A stretch of 64,000 bases of DNA from Hyphomicrobiales bacterium (GCA_025359265.1 JANYHB010000002.1:108014-172013); one strand, 5' to 3'. Numbered from the stretch's first letter, positions 51,940 to 62,963 are shown. The notes: generated by a model not told the origin, from the sequence alone. Program-made: numbers and translations.

Positions 51940-53150
51940 GGGCCACCTCAAGTCAGGGGATTGGAAAATCGGTTCTGCTCATTATTGGTGGCGGAATTGC
52001 CGCCTACAAATGTTTGGAGCTAATCCGCCAACTTTCCAAGCGTGGGATAACAACACGCGTGATTATGACCAAGGCAGCCGAACAATTTGTAACACCACTA
52101 TCGGTAGTTTCACTCAGCGGCGAGAACGTTTTTACTGATCTCTTCAGCCTGACCGATGAAACCCAAATGGGGCACATTGAGTTGTCACGCTCCACTGATC
52201 TGGTTGTTGTTGCCCCTGCTACCGCAGACTTGATGGCGAAGATGGCGGCAGGTCTTGCGGTTGATCTGGCCAGCACAACCCTCTTGGCAACAGACAAAGC
52301 TGTTCTGCTTGCGCCAGCAATGAATGTGCGAATGTGGCATCATTTGGCGACAGCCCGCAATATAACGCAATTGAAAAAAGATGGCATTCATTTTGTCGGC
52401 CCAAATGAGGGCGATATGGCCTGCGGTGAATTTGGTTTAGGCCGCATGGCCGAGCCGATGGAGATTGTTGCTGCAATCGAATCACTGCTGAGCCCACGGA
52501 TACAGCCTCTCACAGGCAGGCGGGTATTGATCACCGCTGGCCCTACCCAAGAGGCGATTGATCCAGTGCGCTATATTTCCAACCGCTCCAGCGGCAAGCA
52601 AGGCTATGCCCTGGCCGAAGCTGCGGCAAATATGGGCGCGGATGTCACACTGGTTTCCGGCCCTGTCGCTCTGGCAACGCCTTTGGGCGTTAGGCGCGTC
52701 GATGTGACAACGGCAGACGAAATGTTGGTGGCAGTCAAGCAAATTCCAAACACTGATCTCGCAATCTTTTGTGCGGCCGTCGCGGATTGGAAAGTCGCCA
52801 ACCCCGCCAGACAAAAATTGAAGAAGAACGATGCATCAGAGCCGCCGTCGCTTTCTTTCGTACCTTCCCCTGATATTCTTAAAAGTGTCGCAGGTTTGCA
52901 TGAAGGCCGACCCAAAATCATTGTCGGCTTCGCTGCCGAAACAGAGAATGTCATCGCCAATGCCAAAGCAAAACTCAAAAGTAAAGGCTGCGATATTATC
53001 ATCGCCAATGACGTCTCAGAGGGGGTGTTTGGCACCAATAAGAACGTGGTGCATTTTGTTTCAGCTAAGGGCGTCGAAAGCTGGCCAGAGCTTTCCAAAT
53101 CAGAAGTAGCGCAACGCGTTCTTGCGGCTTGCGCAGGACTTCTAAAATGA
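51936..53150 (+). CDS. coaBC: Bifunctional phosphopantothenoylcysteine decarboxylase/synthetase
   Basis: [60 protein letters not shown]. Confidence 0.96.
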   Translation: MRATSSQGIGKSVLLIIGGGIAAYKCLELIRQLSKRGITTRVIMTKAAEQFVTPLSVVSLSGENVFTDLFSLTDETQMGHIELSRSTDLVVVAPATADLMAKMAAGLAVDLASTTLLATDKAVLLAPAMNVRMWHHLATARNITQLKKDGIHFVGPNEGDMACGEFGLGRMAEPMEIVAAIESLLSPRIQPLTGRRVLITAGPTQEAIDPVRYISNRSSGKQGYALAEAAANMGADVTLVSGPVALATPLGVRRVDVTTADEMLVAVKQIPNTDLAIFCAAVADWKVANPARQKLKKNDASEPPSLSFVPSPDILKSVAGLHEGRPKIIVGFAAETENVIANAKAKLKSKGCDIIIANDVSEGVFGTNKNVVHFVSAKGVESWPELSKSEVAQRVLAACAGLLK

Positions 53151-53587
53151 TGAAAGTCAAAATCATGCGGCTGGCACATGGCAAGGGGTTGCAACTTCCA
53201 TCTTATGCCACGGCGGGTGCTGCCGGACTTGATCTTCGTGCTGCCGAATCTGCAACACTCAAACCCGGTTCACGCATTTTGATGCCAACGGGAATGGCCA
53301 TTGCCCTTCCGCCTCGGCATGAAGCACAAGTGCGCCCGCGCTCTGGCCTCGCAGTTCAGCATGGCGTGACTATACTCAATGCACCCGGCACCATTGATGA
53401 AGATTATCGCGGCGAGATCAAAGTGCCGCTCATCAACCACGGTACAGAAGATTTTGTTATCCAACGCGGCGATCGAATTGCACAAATGGTGATTTCTCCC
53501 GTTGTTCACGCTTATCTGGCCGAAGTTACATCGCTTGATGAAACCAACCGCGGGCAAGGTGGCTTCGGATCATCGGGGAAAAGCTGA
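53147..53587 (+). CDS. dut: dUTP diphosphatase
   Basis: [68 protein letters not shown]. Confidence 0.97.
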   Translation: MMKVKIMRLAHGKGLQLPSYATAGAAGLDLRAAESATLKPGSRILMPTGMAIALPPRHEAQVRPRSGLAVQHGVTILNAPGTIDEDYRGEIKVPLINHGTEDFVIQRGDRIAQMVISPVVHAYLAEVTSLDETNRGQGGFGSSGKS

Positions 53588-54399
53588 TGGCCCTCTCATC
53601 TGATGAATTGGAACGTTACGCCCGCCACGTCGTGCTTCCAGAAGTGGGCGGTCCGGGGCAAAATAAGCTGAAAAAATCCCGCGTGTTGGTGATTGGCGCT
53701 GGCGGCTTGGGTGCGCCAGTTTTACAATATCTCGCGGCAGCGGGTGTGGGCACCTTGGGCATCGTCGATCACGATCATGTCGCGCTCTCAAATTTGCAAC
53801 GCCAAATCATCCACACCGTGAGTTTCATCGGCAAGGCCAAGGTAGAGAGCGCCGAACATTTCATCAAATCTTTGAACCCGCATGTGACAGTGGAAAAACA
53901 CAATCATCGCATTACCCCCGAAAACGCGCTAAGTTTGATTTCGCTTTATGATGTGGTTGCCGATTGCTCCGATAACTTCGATACGCGATTTCTGGTTTCT
54001 GATGCCTGCTTTTTTGCCAATAAGCCGCTGGTTGCGGCGGCTGTGGGACAATTCGATGGTCAAATCTCAACCTTCAAACCGTATTTGAAAATGCCAGACG
54101 GATCCCCACTGCCAACTTATCGCTGCTTCATTGGTGATTTGCCGCAGCCCGGCATGTTTCCGGCTTGCGAGGTTGCAGGTATTCTGGGTGCGCTTCCCGG
54201 CATCCTCGGTTCTATGCAGGCGATGGAAGTAATCAAAGAACTACTCGGCATTGGGGAGAGCCTGGCGGGCCGCATTCTAATGTATGACGCGCTATCTTCG
54301 CGATTTTTTGAAACCAGCCTCGGTTGGAATCCGGAAAACCCTCTCAATGGTATCAAACCAACAATCTTCGACATACGCGCAGAAAATTATAGGAGCTAA
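53587..54399 (+). CDS. HesA/MoeB/ThiF family adenylyltransferase
   Basis: RYARHVVLPEVGGPGQNKLKKSRVLVIGAGGLGAPVLQYLAAAGVGTLGIVDHDHVALSNLQRQI. Confidence 0.93.
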   Translation: MALSSDELERYARHVVLPEVGGPGQNKLKKSRVLVIGAGGLGAPVLQYLAAAGVGTLGIVDHDHVALSNLQRQIIHTVSFIGKAKVESAEHFIKSLNPHVTVEKHNHRITPENALSLISLYDVVADCSDNFDTRFLVSDACFFANKPLVAAAVGQFDGQISTFKPYLKMPDGSPLPTYRCFIGDLPQPGMFPACEVAGILGALPGILGSMQAMEVIKELLGIGESLAGRILMYDALSSRFFETSLGWNPENPLNGIKPTIFDIRAENYRS

Positions 54400-54402
54400 C
54401 TC

Positions 54403-55437
54403 GTGAAGGCACTGGTTCTCGAAAAAAAGGGCGTTCTGTCGCTGCGGGAGATTGATCTCCCCAGTGAGCTGGGTGCCGACGATCTCCGCATTGCTATTCA
54501 CACTGTAGGCGTTTGCGGCAGTGATGTACATTATTACACCCACGGTGCCATCGGAAAATTCGTGGTGAATGCGCCAATGGTGTTGGGCCACGAAGCTTCA
54601 GGCACAATAGTGGAACTGGGTGCCAATGTGAAAAACTTCAAAGTCGGAAATAGAGTTTGCATGGAGCCAGGTGTGGCCAACATGAATTCGCGCGCCGCCA
54701 AAATGGGCCTCTATAACTTAGATCGTGATTTAACCTTTTGGGCCACGCCCCCTGATCATGGCTGCCTCACGCCCCACGTGGTTCACCCAGCGGCGTTCAC
54801 TTATAAATTGCCAGATCATGTTTCCTTTGCCGAAGGGGCAATGGTGGAACCATTCGCTGTGGGCATGCAGGCCGCCACGCGCGCGCGCATCAAGCCTGGC
54901 GACGTAGCGTTGGTTACCGGTTGCGGCCCCATTGGAATTATGGTGGCACTGGCGGCACTGGCGGGCGGATGTGCCAAAGTTTTGATTTCTGATGTTTCAA
55001 CCCCGAAACTTAAAATCGCTGGGCAATATGCCGGAATTATTCCCGTAAATATCACCCATCAAAAACTTGAAGAGGTGGTGGGCTCCCAAACCGATGGCTG
55101 GGGTGTAGATGTCTTGTTTGAAGCAAGCGGCAGCGCCAGAGTCTATCCCACCATGTTCGATCTGGTGCGCCCTGGTGGTGCCGTTGTGATTGTAGGTATT
55201 CCCGTTGATCCTGTTGCTTTCGACGTGGCCGCCGCGATGGTGAATGAGCTGCGCATCGAAACTGTATTTCGCTACGCCAACGTCTATGACCGCGCCATCG
55301 ATCTGATCGCTTCAGGCAAGGTAGATCTCAAACCACTCATCAGCGAAACCTTTGCATTTGATGACAGCATCAAAGCCTTTGAACGCGCTGCCGAAGGCCG
55401 ACAAACGGATGTAAAGCTGCAAATCAAACTGGGGTGA
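54403..55437 (+). CDS. Zinc-dependent polyol (xylitol/sorbitol) dehydrogenase
   Basis: [39 protein letters not shown]. Confidence 0.88.
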   Translation: MKALVLEKKGVLSLREIDLPSELGADDLRIAIHTVGVCGSDVHYYTHGAIGKFVVNAPMVLGHEASGTIVELGANVKNFKVGNRVCMEPGVANMNSRAAKMGLYNLDRDLTFWATPPDHGCLTPHVVHPAAFTYKLPDHVSFAEGAMVEPFAVGMQAATRARIKPGDVALVTGCGPIGIMVALAALAGGCAKVLISDVSTPKLKIAGQYAGIIPVNITHQKLEEVVGSQTDGWGVDVLFEASGSARVYPTMFDLVRPGGAVVIVGIPVDPVAFDVAAAMVNELRIETVFRYANVYDRAIDLIASGKVDLKPLISETFAFDDSIKAFERAAEGRQTDVKLQIKLG

Positions 55438-55454
55438 CGGTGTGGTGAAGCCGC

Positions 55455-56591
55455 TTACGGCGACCAGCACTTGGCCAACGTATTCAGCCAGTTATCATGC
55501 GTAATTTTTTTGATTGATGTTTCGTCATAGCCATGCAGATGCATGGCATTTTGCAGCTTGGGCAGTCCAGTAACGTCTGTAATGACATTTGGAACCATAG
55601 CGCCATCGAAATCCGATCCAAAGCCAACATGGTCGATGCCAAGTTTTGAAACCAAATAATCGATATGCCGCAGCATCATTTCAAACGTCGTTGTAGGGTC
55701 CCGCTGGCCGTCTGGATTAAGAAAACAGGTGGCAAAATTGACTCCTACTATGCCGCCCGTTTCCGCTATTGCATCAAGCTGTTTATCGGTGAGATTTCGT
55801 GCATGCGGGCAAATGGCGTGCGGGTTTGAATGCGATGCAATCAGCGGATTTTTGCTTGTTTCCGCTACCTCCCAAAAGCCTTTTTCCGTCATATGCGACA
55901 GATCAATGGCGATGCCGAGTTCATCACAGGCCCTGATTAGAGCTTGTCCGGCATCCGTAAGGCCGGGCCCGGTGTCACCCGTGCTGGGAAAGCGGAATGG
56001 CACGCCATGGCCAAAAATCGTGGGCCTGCTCCACACGGGTCCAAGAGACCTCAAGCCGGCCTGATACAAAACTTCAAGGTTGTCTAAATTGGCATCAATG
56101 GGTTCAGCGCCTTCGAGGTGCATGACGGCAGCGATTGTTCCTGTTGCGAAACAATGGCGCAAATCACTTGCTGTCCGGCACACCTTGAATGCGCCATTTG
56201 AGGATTTTTCGATACGAAACAGGATGGCCGCCATTTCCAGGGCAACTGGCAAAGCATCTTTAGACATTATGAGCGGCGAAAGTGGCACATCGTAGCGCGC
56301 ACCTTGCATCAAGTCATCAAGTGTGCCCAGATCCACGCCCGGCGATTGAATATAGATGGCGAATATGCCGCCACCGAATTTGCCTTCTAACATACGCGGA
56401 AGATCAAGCTGCCCCTTGCCGTCACCGTTGATAAAATCCAGCTCAACGTTTGGTTTATGCTTCAGTAACAACCGCAACAGCACATCATTGTGGCCGTCAA
56501 AAACCGGTTGAATACTGGCGTTTATTTCATCCACAAGTGTCTCCACAAAAGAAAATCGGCGTCTTCGCGCGAATAAGTTGGCTCGCTTCAA
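55455..56591 (-). CDS. Membrane dipeptidase, M19 family
   Basis: VFDGHNDVLLRLLL, DLSHMTEKGFWEV, ASHSNPHAICPHARNLTDKQLDAIAETGGIVGVNF, HVGFGSDFDG; start codon uncertain. Confidence 0.92.
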   Translation of the reverse strand: MKRANLFARRRRFSFVETLVDEINASIQPVFDGHNDVLLRLLLKHKPNVELDFINGDGKGQLDLPRMLEGKFGGGIFAIYIQSPGVDLGTLDDLMQGARYDVPLSPLIMSKDALPVALEMAAILFRIEKSSNGAFKVCRTASDLRHCFATGTIAAVMHLEGAEPIDANLDNLEVLYQAGLRSLGPVWSRPTIFGHGVPFRFPSTGDTGPGLTDAGQALIRACDELGIAIDLSHMTEKGFWEVAETSKNPLIASHSNPHAICPHARNLTDKQLDAIAETGGIVGVNFATCFLNPDGQRDPTTTFEMMLRHIDYLVSKLGIDHVGFGSDFDGAMVPNVITDVTGLPKLQNAMHLHGYDETSIKKITHDNWLNTLAKCWSP

Positions 56592-56612
56592 AAACGCCGA
56601 CTGATATTATAA

Positions 56613-58199
56613 CTACTTCGTTGTCAGATTATAATAGACCACGTCTGAGCTTGATCCCATCACATAGCCCTTAATGTTGGCACGTGTCGCCAACTGCACA
56701 GTATCTTGGAACATGATCATAATGGGGCCTTGATCCATCACGTCTTTTTGCAAATCCAGATACATTTGTTTGCGCTTGTCAGCATCACGTTCACGCACTG
56801 CCGCGTCCGTCCGTTTGGAAAGCTCAGGAATATCCCAAGAGTTCCGCCATGCCAAAGGCTTAGACTTTGGCGCATCAGAATTATCGGTGTTGCGCGCGAA
56901 GGTGTCGGCATTGGTGTGTGGGTCCATATAGTCTGGGCCCCAGTTTTCAATCAACATTTGATGTCCGCGCGCGCGGTATTTGGTCAACACAGCCTTTTCT
57001 TCTCCGGGCACAAGCGTCACCTTCACGCCACCTTTGGCCATACTGTCTTGCACTGCTTGCGCTATCGTGCTGAACGGGGCTTTGTTTGGCGTATCGAGTG
57101 TGAACTCAATGCCGTCCTTGATGCCAGCTTCAGCCAGCATCGCTTTAGCCTTTACAGGATCGTACTTGTATTGATTATCATCAAGGGAAGCCCAGAAGCC
57201 TGATGGCCAGAAGGCTTGATGCACCTTTACTTTGCCCTTCAGAAATGAGTTGGCCATGCCTTCATAGTCAATGAGGTAATGCAGCGCCTGCCGCACTTTT
57301 GGGTTCTGGAATTCTGCGGTTTTCAAATTCATCGCCACGTAATAAAGCGCGGCCTGTGGAATTGTGGAGACAGTGATATCCTTGTTGCCAGCGATGCCGG
57401 CAATTTGGTCAGGCTGCATGTCACGCGCAATGTCCACGTCGCCCTTTTCAATGAGCAGGCGCTGGGCAGCGGGTTCAGCAATATGCTTGATGATGACCCG
57501 CTTTAACTTTGCCACACCACCACGATAATTCGCATTGGCTTCCAACGAAACACTTTCGCTGGCTTTCCAAGATTTCAGATTATAGGCGCCTGAACCAGCC
57601 GAGTTGGTTTTGAGCCAAGCATTGCCCATGTCACCCGAGGCCTCATGTTCCATCGCCACCTTCTTGTCGACAACCGAGCCAACAACCGAAGACAGCAAAG
57701 CCAGCACCAGTGATGGGGAGTAGTCCTCCCCGATCGTAATTGTAAAGGTTGCATCATCAACCAGCTTTACCATGCTTTCCACATTGTCCTTGGTCCACCC
57801 CAACTGGCCCACGAGGAACGCCGGTGTCTTGTCAAGTTTAACAACGCGCTGCAGTGAGAACACCGCGTCAGCGGCGGTGACCGGATTGCCAGACGCAAAT
57901 TTTTGGCCCGCTCGCATTTTGAAGGTGAATGTTTTGCCGTCGGCACTAGCCGTATAGCTTTCGGCCATGCCGGGAACCAGTTTAGTGATATCGGTGGGTT
58001 CAAAGCGCATGATGCGGTCATAGGTGTTGGCAATCACCTCAATACCCATGAACTCATAGGCTTCAGCGGGGTCGAGCGAAATAATATCGTCAATCGTCTT
58101 GGCGATTACCAGGGTGTCAGCTGGCGTTTCAGCATAAGCTTGCGGGGCCAGCGTAAACAGCACGCCGGCAAGAAGTGCAAATTTGAATGTATTCAACAT
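56613..58199 (-). CDS. Dipeptide/oligopeptide ABC transporter substrate-binding protein
   Basis: Signal peptide; family 5 solute-binding pattern (DIISLDPAEAYEFMG, FKMRAGQKFASGNPVTAADAVFSLQR). Confidence 0.9.
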   Translation of the reverse strand: MLNTFKFALLAGVLFTLAPQAYAETPADTLVIAKTIDDIISLDPAEAYEFMGIEVIANTYDRIMRFEPTDITKLVPGMAESYTASADGKTFTFKMRAGQKFASGNPVTAADAVFSLQRVVKLDKTPAFLVGQLGWTKDNVESMVKLVDDATFTITIGEDYSPSLVLALLSSVVGSVVDKKVAMEHEASGDMGNAWLKTNSAGSGAYNLKSWKASESVSLEANANYRGGVAKLKRVIIKHIAEPAAQRLLIEKGDVDIARDMQPDQIAGIAGNKDITVSTIPQAALYYVAMNLKTAEFQNPKVRQALHYLIDYEGMANSFLKGKVKVHQAFWPSGFWASLDDNQYKYDPVKAKAMLAEAGIKDGIEFTLDTPNKAPFSTIAQAVQDSMAKGGVKVTLVPGEEKAVLTKYRARGHQMLIENWGPDYMDPHTNADTFARNTDNSDAPKSKPLAWRNSWDIPELSKRTDAAVRERDADKRKQMYLDLQKDVMDQGPIMIMFQDTVQLATRANIKGYVMGSSSDVVYYNLTTK

Positions 58200-58307
58200 G
58201 GATGTTTCTCCTGAACTGGCTTTGCCAAGGTTTACCAGCTTCTCGCTATGCCTTTGGCCAAGTCATAACAAAGACGCTTTTTCAAGAACTGGCAAGTGGG
58301 TACGGCG

Positions 58308-59069
58308 TCAAGCGGTGCGGCTATATCCGACGCTGGCGGCAAGCAGTTCGGATGTATAATGCTGGGTTGCCTTGTGGTTTCTTAGATCCTCGACATTCAG
58401 GATTTCAACAATTTCTCCTAGTCGCATTACGGCGATGCGACTGCAGAGATGGGCAACCACGGCCAGATCATGGCTGACAAGGATGCTGGTAAGCTGGTAG
58501 GTCAGCCGTAAATTTGAAATCAAATTGAGAATTTCAGCTTGAATTGAGACATCCAAAGCTGAGGTGGGTTCATCCAGCAGCAGAATGCGCGGTTTGAGGA
58601 TGAGTGCGCGGGCAATGGCAACGCGTTGCCGCTGGCCCCCTGAGAGTTGATGGGGATAACGGTACCGGTGCAAAGGTTGCAAGCCAACGTCTGCAAGGGC
58701 TTTTGAAACCTCAGTGTCAATATCAACGATGCCATGAATGATCAGCGGTTCACGTAATATATCATCGACCGTTTGACGCGGATGCAAGGAGCCGTAAGGG
58801 TCCTGAAACACAAATTGCATCAACTTGCGATCGGCCTTGCTGCGCTTTACACCCATCTCTTGGCCTTCGATCAACAAAGAACGCGGCGATGGTTCAATCA
58901 GCCCGGCAATGGCTTTGAGCAATGTAGATTTGCCCGAACCCGATTCTCCAACGATTCCAAAGATTTCACCTTCTGCCACGTGGAAAGAAGCATTTTGAAC
59001 GGCTTTCACAGCACGCCCTTTGTTTTTGAATGTGACGGATAGACCGCGCACTTCGATCATCGCGACCAT
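58308..59069 (-). CDS. ABC transporter ATP-binding protein (DppF-like)
   Basis: [51 protein letters not shown]. Confidence 0.9.
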   Translation of the reverse strand: MVAMIEVRGLSVTFKNKGRAVKAVQNASFHVAEGEIFGIVGESGSGKSTLLKAIAGLIEPSPRSLLIEGQEMGVKRSKADRKLMQFVFQDPYGSLHPRQTVDDILREPLIIHGIVDIDTEVSKALADVGLQPLHRYRYPHQLSGGQRQRVAIARALILKPRILLLDEPTSALDVSIQAEILNLISNLRLTYQLTSILVSHDLAVVAHLCSRIAVMRLGEIVEILNVEDLRNHKATQHYTSELLAASVGYSRTA

Positions 59070-59896
59070 TCCACATCGCGCACAACAACGCTCAAGGTTT
59101 TAACCGGGTGGTTGAGCAGTGGGGCCGCTTTGATGAGGGCTTGCGTGTAAGGATGTTTGGCGCGGTGCAATTCGCTGGCCTTGCATTCTTCTACAATTCT
59201 GCCGCCATACATAACCAGCACTCGGTCGCAAAAGCTTGAAACAATCGTCAAGTTATGGCTTATGAAAATCAGCCCCATGCCCCGATCAGTGACCAGATCA
59301 TCGAGGATTCGCAGCACTTCGTTCTGAACAGTAACGTCGAGTGCCGAAGTTGGTTCATCGGCAATCAGCAGCTCCGGTTCGGCAATCAACATCATGGCAA
59401 TCATCGCGCGTTGGCCCATGCCACCGGAGAGTTGGTGCGGGTAAAGGTGATAGACAGCTTCGGGATCGCGAATTTTTACGGCTTCAAGCATCATCAAAGC
59501 ACGTTGGCGGGCGTCTTCTTTTGAAGTCTTTTGGTGCAGCAGATAAGTTTCCTGGATCTGATGGCCAATCTTGATCACCGGATTGAGCGAGTATTTGGGA
59601 TCTTGCATTACCATGGAAATATGTTGGCCGCGCATCTCTTGCCATTGCCGGTCGTTCAGGCCGGCGAGGCTTTGTCCTTTGAAGTGCATCTGTTTGGCGG
59701 TAACGATCCCCGGCGCCGGAATGAGCCCCAAAAGGGCGCGCCCCGTTGTTGATTTTCCAGAACCCGATTCACCCACAATGCCAAGCCGTTCGCGGCCCAG
59801 CGCAAAACTGATATTGCGAACGGCCTTGGTGGCACCGCCGCGCCCGGGGAAAGTCACGTTAAGATCTTCAACCTCAATCAGAGGGGCTTCACTCAT
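59057..59896 (-). CDS. ABC transporter ATP-binding protein (DppD-like)
   Basis: [51 protein letters not shown]. Confidence 0.9.
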   Translation of the reverse strand: MSEAPLIEVEDLNVTFPGRGGATKAVRNISFALGRERLGIVGESGSGKSTTGRALLGLIPAPGIVTAKQMHFKGQSLAGLNDRQWQEMRGQHISMVMQDPKYSLNPVIKIGHQIQETYLLHQKTSKEDARQRALMMLEAVKIRDPEAVYHLYPHQLSGGMGQRAMIAMMLIAEPELLIADEPTSALDVTVQNEVLRILDDLVTDRGMGLIFISHNLTIVSSFCDRVLVMYGGRIVEECKASELHRAKHPYTQALIKAAPLLNHPVKTLSVVVRDVEWSR

Positions 59897-60813
59897 GATT
59901 TTTTCGGATCGAACACGTCACGCAACCCGTCTCCGAGAAAGTTAAAACCCAAGCTGACAATAAAAATCGCAAAACCAGGGATTGTTGCCACCCACCATTG
60001 ATCAAGTATGACGTTGCGCCCCGATGCAACCATGGCGCCCCACTCGGCCGCGGGCGGTTGCGCACCCAGACCCAGAAAGCCAAGGCCGGCCGCCGTCAAA
60101 ATAATGCCCGCCATATCGAGTGTCAGCCGAATAATCAGCGATGATATGCACAGCGGTACAATGTGACGAAATAGAATGCGCGCTGTTGATGCGCCCTGCA
60201 ACACAACTGCAGAAATAAAATCACTGTTCTTTATGGCTATGGTTTCGGCTCGCGCCATTCGTGCATAAGGCGGCCAAGCCGTGAGCGAAATGGCAATAAC
60301 CGCGTTTTCGATACCCGGACCCAACGCTGCTGCAAAAGCCAAGGCCAAAACCAACCGTGGGAAAGCCAAAAACACATCCGTGACGCGCATTAAAACGATA
60401 TCAACCCAGCCGCCAAGGTAACCGGCAAGCGTTCCTACCGCCAGGCCAATGGGTGCAACCAGAATTGATACGAGCAGCACGATGGTAAGTGTAACACGCG
60501 CACCATAGACAATGCGCGCGAATATATCGCGGCCCAGTTCATCCGTTCCAAACCAATGCGTAGTGCTGGGCGCTGCCAGCCGCTCAGCCAGAATTTGGGC
60601 GTATGGCGACACACCATGGGTAATCACGCCCGCAAACATGGCAATCAGTATCAGAATGCTGATGATGATCAGCCCGGTGAAGGCAGCAGGATTGGCCGTC
60701 ACTGCGCCGATGCTTTGATAGACACGGCTGCTCAGCGCCTGCACGCGCGATGTGGGCGTTTCACTGGCAAGCCAATCATGCCAAGTCATGGTCGATGATT
60801 GCGCGCTGCTCAT
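59893..60813 (-). CDS. ABC transporter permease (DppC-like)
   Basis: HWFGTDELGRDIFARIVYGARVTL; ATGA overlap with the upstream permease. Confidence 0.9.
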   Translation of the reverse strand: MSSAQSSTMTWHDWLASETPTSRVQALSSRVYQSIGAVTANPAAFTGLIIISILILIAMFAGVITHGVSPYAQILAERLAAPSTTHWFGTDELGRDIFARIVYGARVTLTIVLLVSILVAPIGLAVGTLAGYLGGWVDIVLMRVTDVFLAFPRLVLALAFAAALGPGIENAVIAISLTAWPPYARMARAETIAIKNSDFISAVVLQGASTARILFRHIVPLCISSLIIRLTLDMAGIILTAAGLGFLGLGAQPPAAEWGAMVASGRNVILDQWWVATIPGFAIFIVSLGFNFLGDGLRDVFDPKKS

Positions 60814-61856
60814 GCCCGGCTCAGCCTTGGATCGAATATCCGATAGAGAAAGTCGCAAAGCGCATTCACACCAATAAACACCGCACCGACAACAAGTGTG
60901 CCACCTAGCACCGCGTTCATGTCAGCACTAAACAGGGATTTGGTAATATAAAGCCCCAAGCCCGGCCAAGCGAACACCGTTTCAGTGAGAACTGCACCCT
61001 CAAGCAATGAGGCATAACTCAAACCAATCACGGTGATCAGCGCAACCATGATGTTGGGAAAGGCGTGTTTCCAAACAGCACCCCAGAAAGAGCGGCCCTT
61101 GATGCGTGCCGCCACGATATATTCCTGGCTCAATTGTTCGATCATGAAACTGCGCGTCATGCGCGCGATATAGGCAATGGAGAAATAGCCCAGAATGCTG
61201 GCGGGCAAGATGATGTGGCTCAAGGCATTGTGGAACACTGACCATTCACCTTCAATGGCGCTGTCGATAAGGATCACGCCGGTGTGGGCTGTGACGATAT
61301 CATCATAGCCAATATCTAATCGCCCGGGCCCCGACACCCAGCCCAACTTTCCATAAAATATGAAAAGACAAACCAAGCCCACCCAAAAGACCGGAATGGA
61401 ATATCCAAACAATCCCACAATGCGAACCACTTGGTCGGGCCACTTGCCTTTTTTAGCCCCCGCTACAACACCAGAGGGCACGCCAACAGCTACGCCGAGA
61501 AGCGTGGCAATTGTTGCCAACTCCAATGTTGCCGGAAAAAAATGCAAAAGGTCTTCTAAAACCGGATGCGAGGTCATCACTGATTTGCCAAAATTACCCA
61601 CGGCAATTTTGCTAAGATAACTCAGATATTGAATAGGAATGGGTTGGTTGAGGCCCATTGCTTCACGTGCTTTGTCATAAACGGCTTGCGGCGCCTTGTC
61701 GCCCACCACACCCAGCACGGGGTCTACTGCCATAAACCGCGAAATAAAGAATGTAACCGCAGTGAGGCCGATAAAAGTCAAAAGCAGGGTTCCAACAAAT
61801 GACAGAACGCGCAGTGTTGTTTGCATCTGTGAGTTTTCAATTGTGGCGTCGCTCAT
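60810..61856 (-). CDS. ABC transporter permease (DppB-like)
   Basis: Multi-TM; LNQPIPIQYLSYL, GNFGKSVMTSHPVLEDL, ARMTRSFMIEQLSQEYIVAARIKG, LEGAVLTETVFAWPGLG. Confidence 0.9.
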   Translation of the reverse strand: MSDATIENSQMQTTLRVLSFVGTLLLTFIGLTAVTFFISRFMAVDPVLGVVGDKAPQAVYDKAREAMGLNQPIPIQYLSYLSKIAVGNFGKSVMTSHPVLEDLLHFFPATLELATIATLLGVAVGVPSGVVAGAKKGKWPDQVVRIVGLFGYSIPVFWVGLVCLFIFYGKLGWVSGPGRLDIGYDDIVTAHTGVILIDSAIEGEWSVFHNALSHIILPASILGYFSIAYIARMTRSFMIEQLSQEYIVAARIKGRSFWGAVWKHAFPNIMVALITVIGLSYASLLEGAVLTETVFAWPGLGLYITKSLFSADMNAVLGGTLVVGAVFIGVNALCDFLYRIFDPRLSRA

Positions 61857-61912
61857 AACCAACCCTAAATACCGTGTCGCTTGATACTGCCCTGCGTCGG
61901 TAGGAACGCAAG

Positions 61913-62443
61913 TCAAATCGTTGGGGGGTCAGAAATCAAGCCGTTGGCTTTTTGATAGGCCAACAGAGAGGGCGCGGCGAGTTCTGCGTCAATATAAGAC
62001 ACACGCTCTGGCGTAAAATGGCGTTCAACGTCCAGCACATTGATTGTCGCCACCAGTTCACCCTTAACAATCAACGGCAGATTGACAACCGAGCCGCACC
62101 CCAAAAGCCGGATTTTCTCATGATCAGGAAAAACGGCAGCGATCTCATTGATGGTATTGGCCACAAAACTGCGTTTTTGCCGATGTACCACGTCAAACCA
62201 CGCGTCATAGTGAATGGGCTTGGTACCCGACACTGGATAGGCATCACGGTTACTGGAGTAAGCCCGCCGTGCCAATTCATGTTTCATGTCCACCGTCATC
62301 ACCGTGAACAGCTTGCACCCAACGCCATCAGCAAACAGTTTCCGCAGCGCGTCCCAACACTGCTCAGCGCTGGTTGCTGTCTCAATCAAACGTGAGAAGT
62401 GAATAAAAGTTTGCTTTGAGCCGGGGTGCGCAGAAATCGCCAT
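61913..62443 (-). CDS. GAF domain-containing protein
   Basis: 176 aa; ETATSAEQCWDALRKLFADGVGCKLFTVMTVD..., GCGSVVNLPLIVKGELVATINVLD. Confidence 0.8.
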   Translation of the reverse strand: MAISAHPGSKQTFIHFSRLIETATSAEQCWDALRKLFADGVGCKLFTVMTVDMKHELARRAYSSNRDAYPVSGTKPIHYDAWFDVVHRQKRSFVANTINEIAAVFPDHEKIRLLGCGSVVNLPLIVKGELVATINVLDVERHFTPERVSYIDAELAAPSLLAYQKANGLISDPPTI

Positions 62444-62493
62444 CCGCCCACCTTAATGCCGCTCAATGAAAACCGCCAGCAATGAGCCCTTGA

Positions 62494-62740
62494 TTAAATC
62501 AGTGAAGCAATCTGCAGCTGGATGTTCTTATGGGAAGACGATTGGGTGTTTGTTTCAATTCGCGAACCGGTTGAACCAAACATCGCAAGTGCAATACACA
62601 GATCGGTTATGAGGCCGGAAACATGGGTTGTCCGAACCCGTGCGCCCGAGACAATCGGCAGGTTAAGCCCAGGAACCCGATCAATGGTCTCAGCTGAGAC
62701 GAGATACGGCAGAAGATAAAAGGCTAAGCGACCGGAATGT
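62494..62740 (-). pseudogene. Degenerate DUF1275 (YoaK-like) membrane-protein fragment
   Basis: Start-less minus-strand frame GRLAFYLLPYLVSAETIDRVPGLNLPIVSGARVRTTHVSGLITDLCIALAMFG..., resembling the family's VRTTHxTGxxTDLGI segment; closed by TAA at 62494-62496 and by an upstream in-frame stop. Confidence 0.45.
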
Positions 62741-62789
62741 CGGTGTTATTCGGGCGCTGGTTGGGGGTGGGGTTTTATCCGGAACTGAA

Positions 62790-62834
62790 TGGTGGAGCCA
62801 GGCGGGATCGAACCGCCGACCTCTTGCATGCCAT
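62790..62834 (-). other. 3' fragment of tRNA-Ala(GGC), probable attachment site of an integrative element
   Basis: Minus strand ATGGCAT-GCAAG-AGGTC-GGCGG-TTCGATC-CCGCC-TGGCTCC-ACCA: anticodon loop to CCA; the 5' tRNA half is absent. Confidence 0.85.
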
Positions 62835-62963
62835 ACCGTTTTTCATGATTCCTCCACTTACTCTGAATTGCATTATTTTTAACAAATTCAATAAGATGAC
62901 TTCCCACGATTTCCCGGCATGTCCAATTGATACCCGCAAATATCACTGTTATTTGGTTGCTAG

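Noticed and set aside
62687-62700. 14-bp perfect palindrome GTCTCAGCTGAGAC
   Set aside because: Lies within the decayed DUF1275-like frame and has no promoter or gene to control; probably coding-sequence coincidence.
62790-62870. Complete tRNA-Ala gene
   Set aside because: Sequence past the anticodon loop (ACCGTTTTTCATGATT...) cannot form the 5' acceptor, D-arm or anticodon-stem half.
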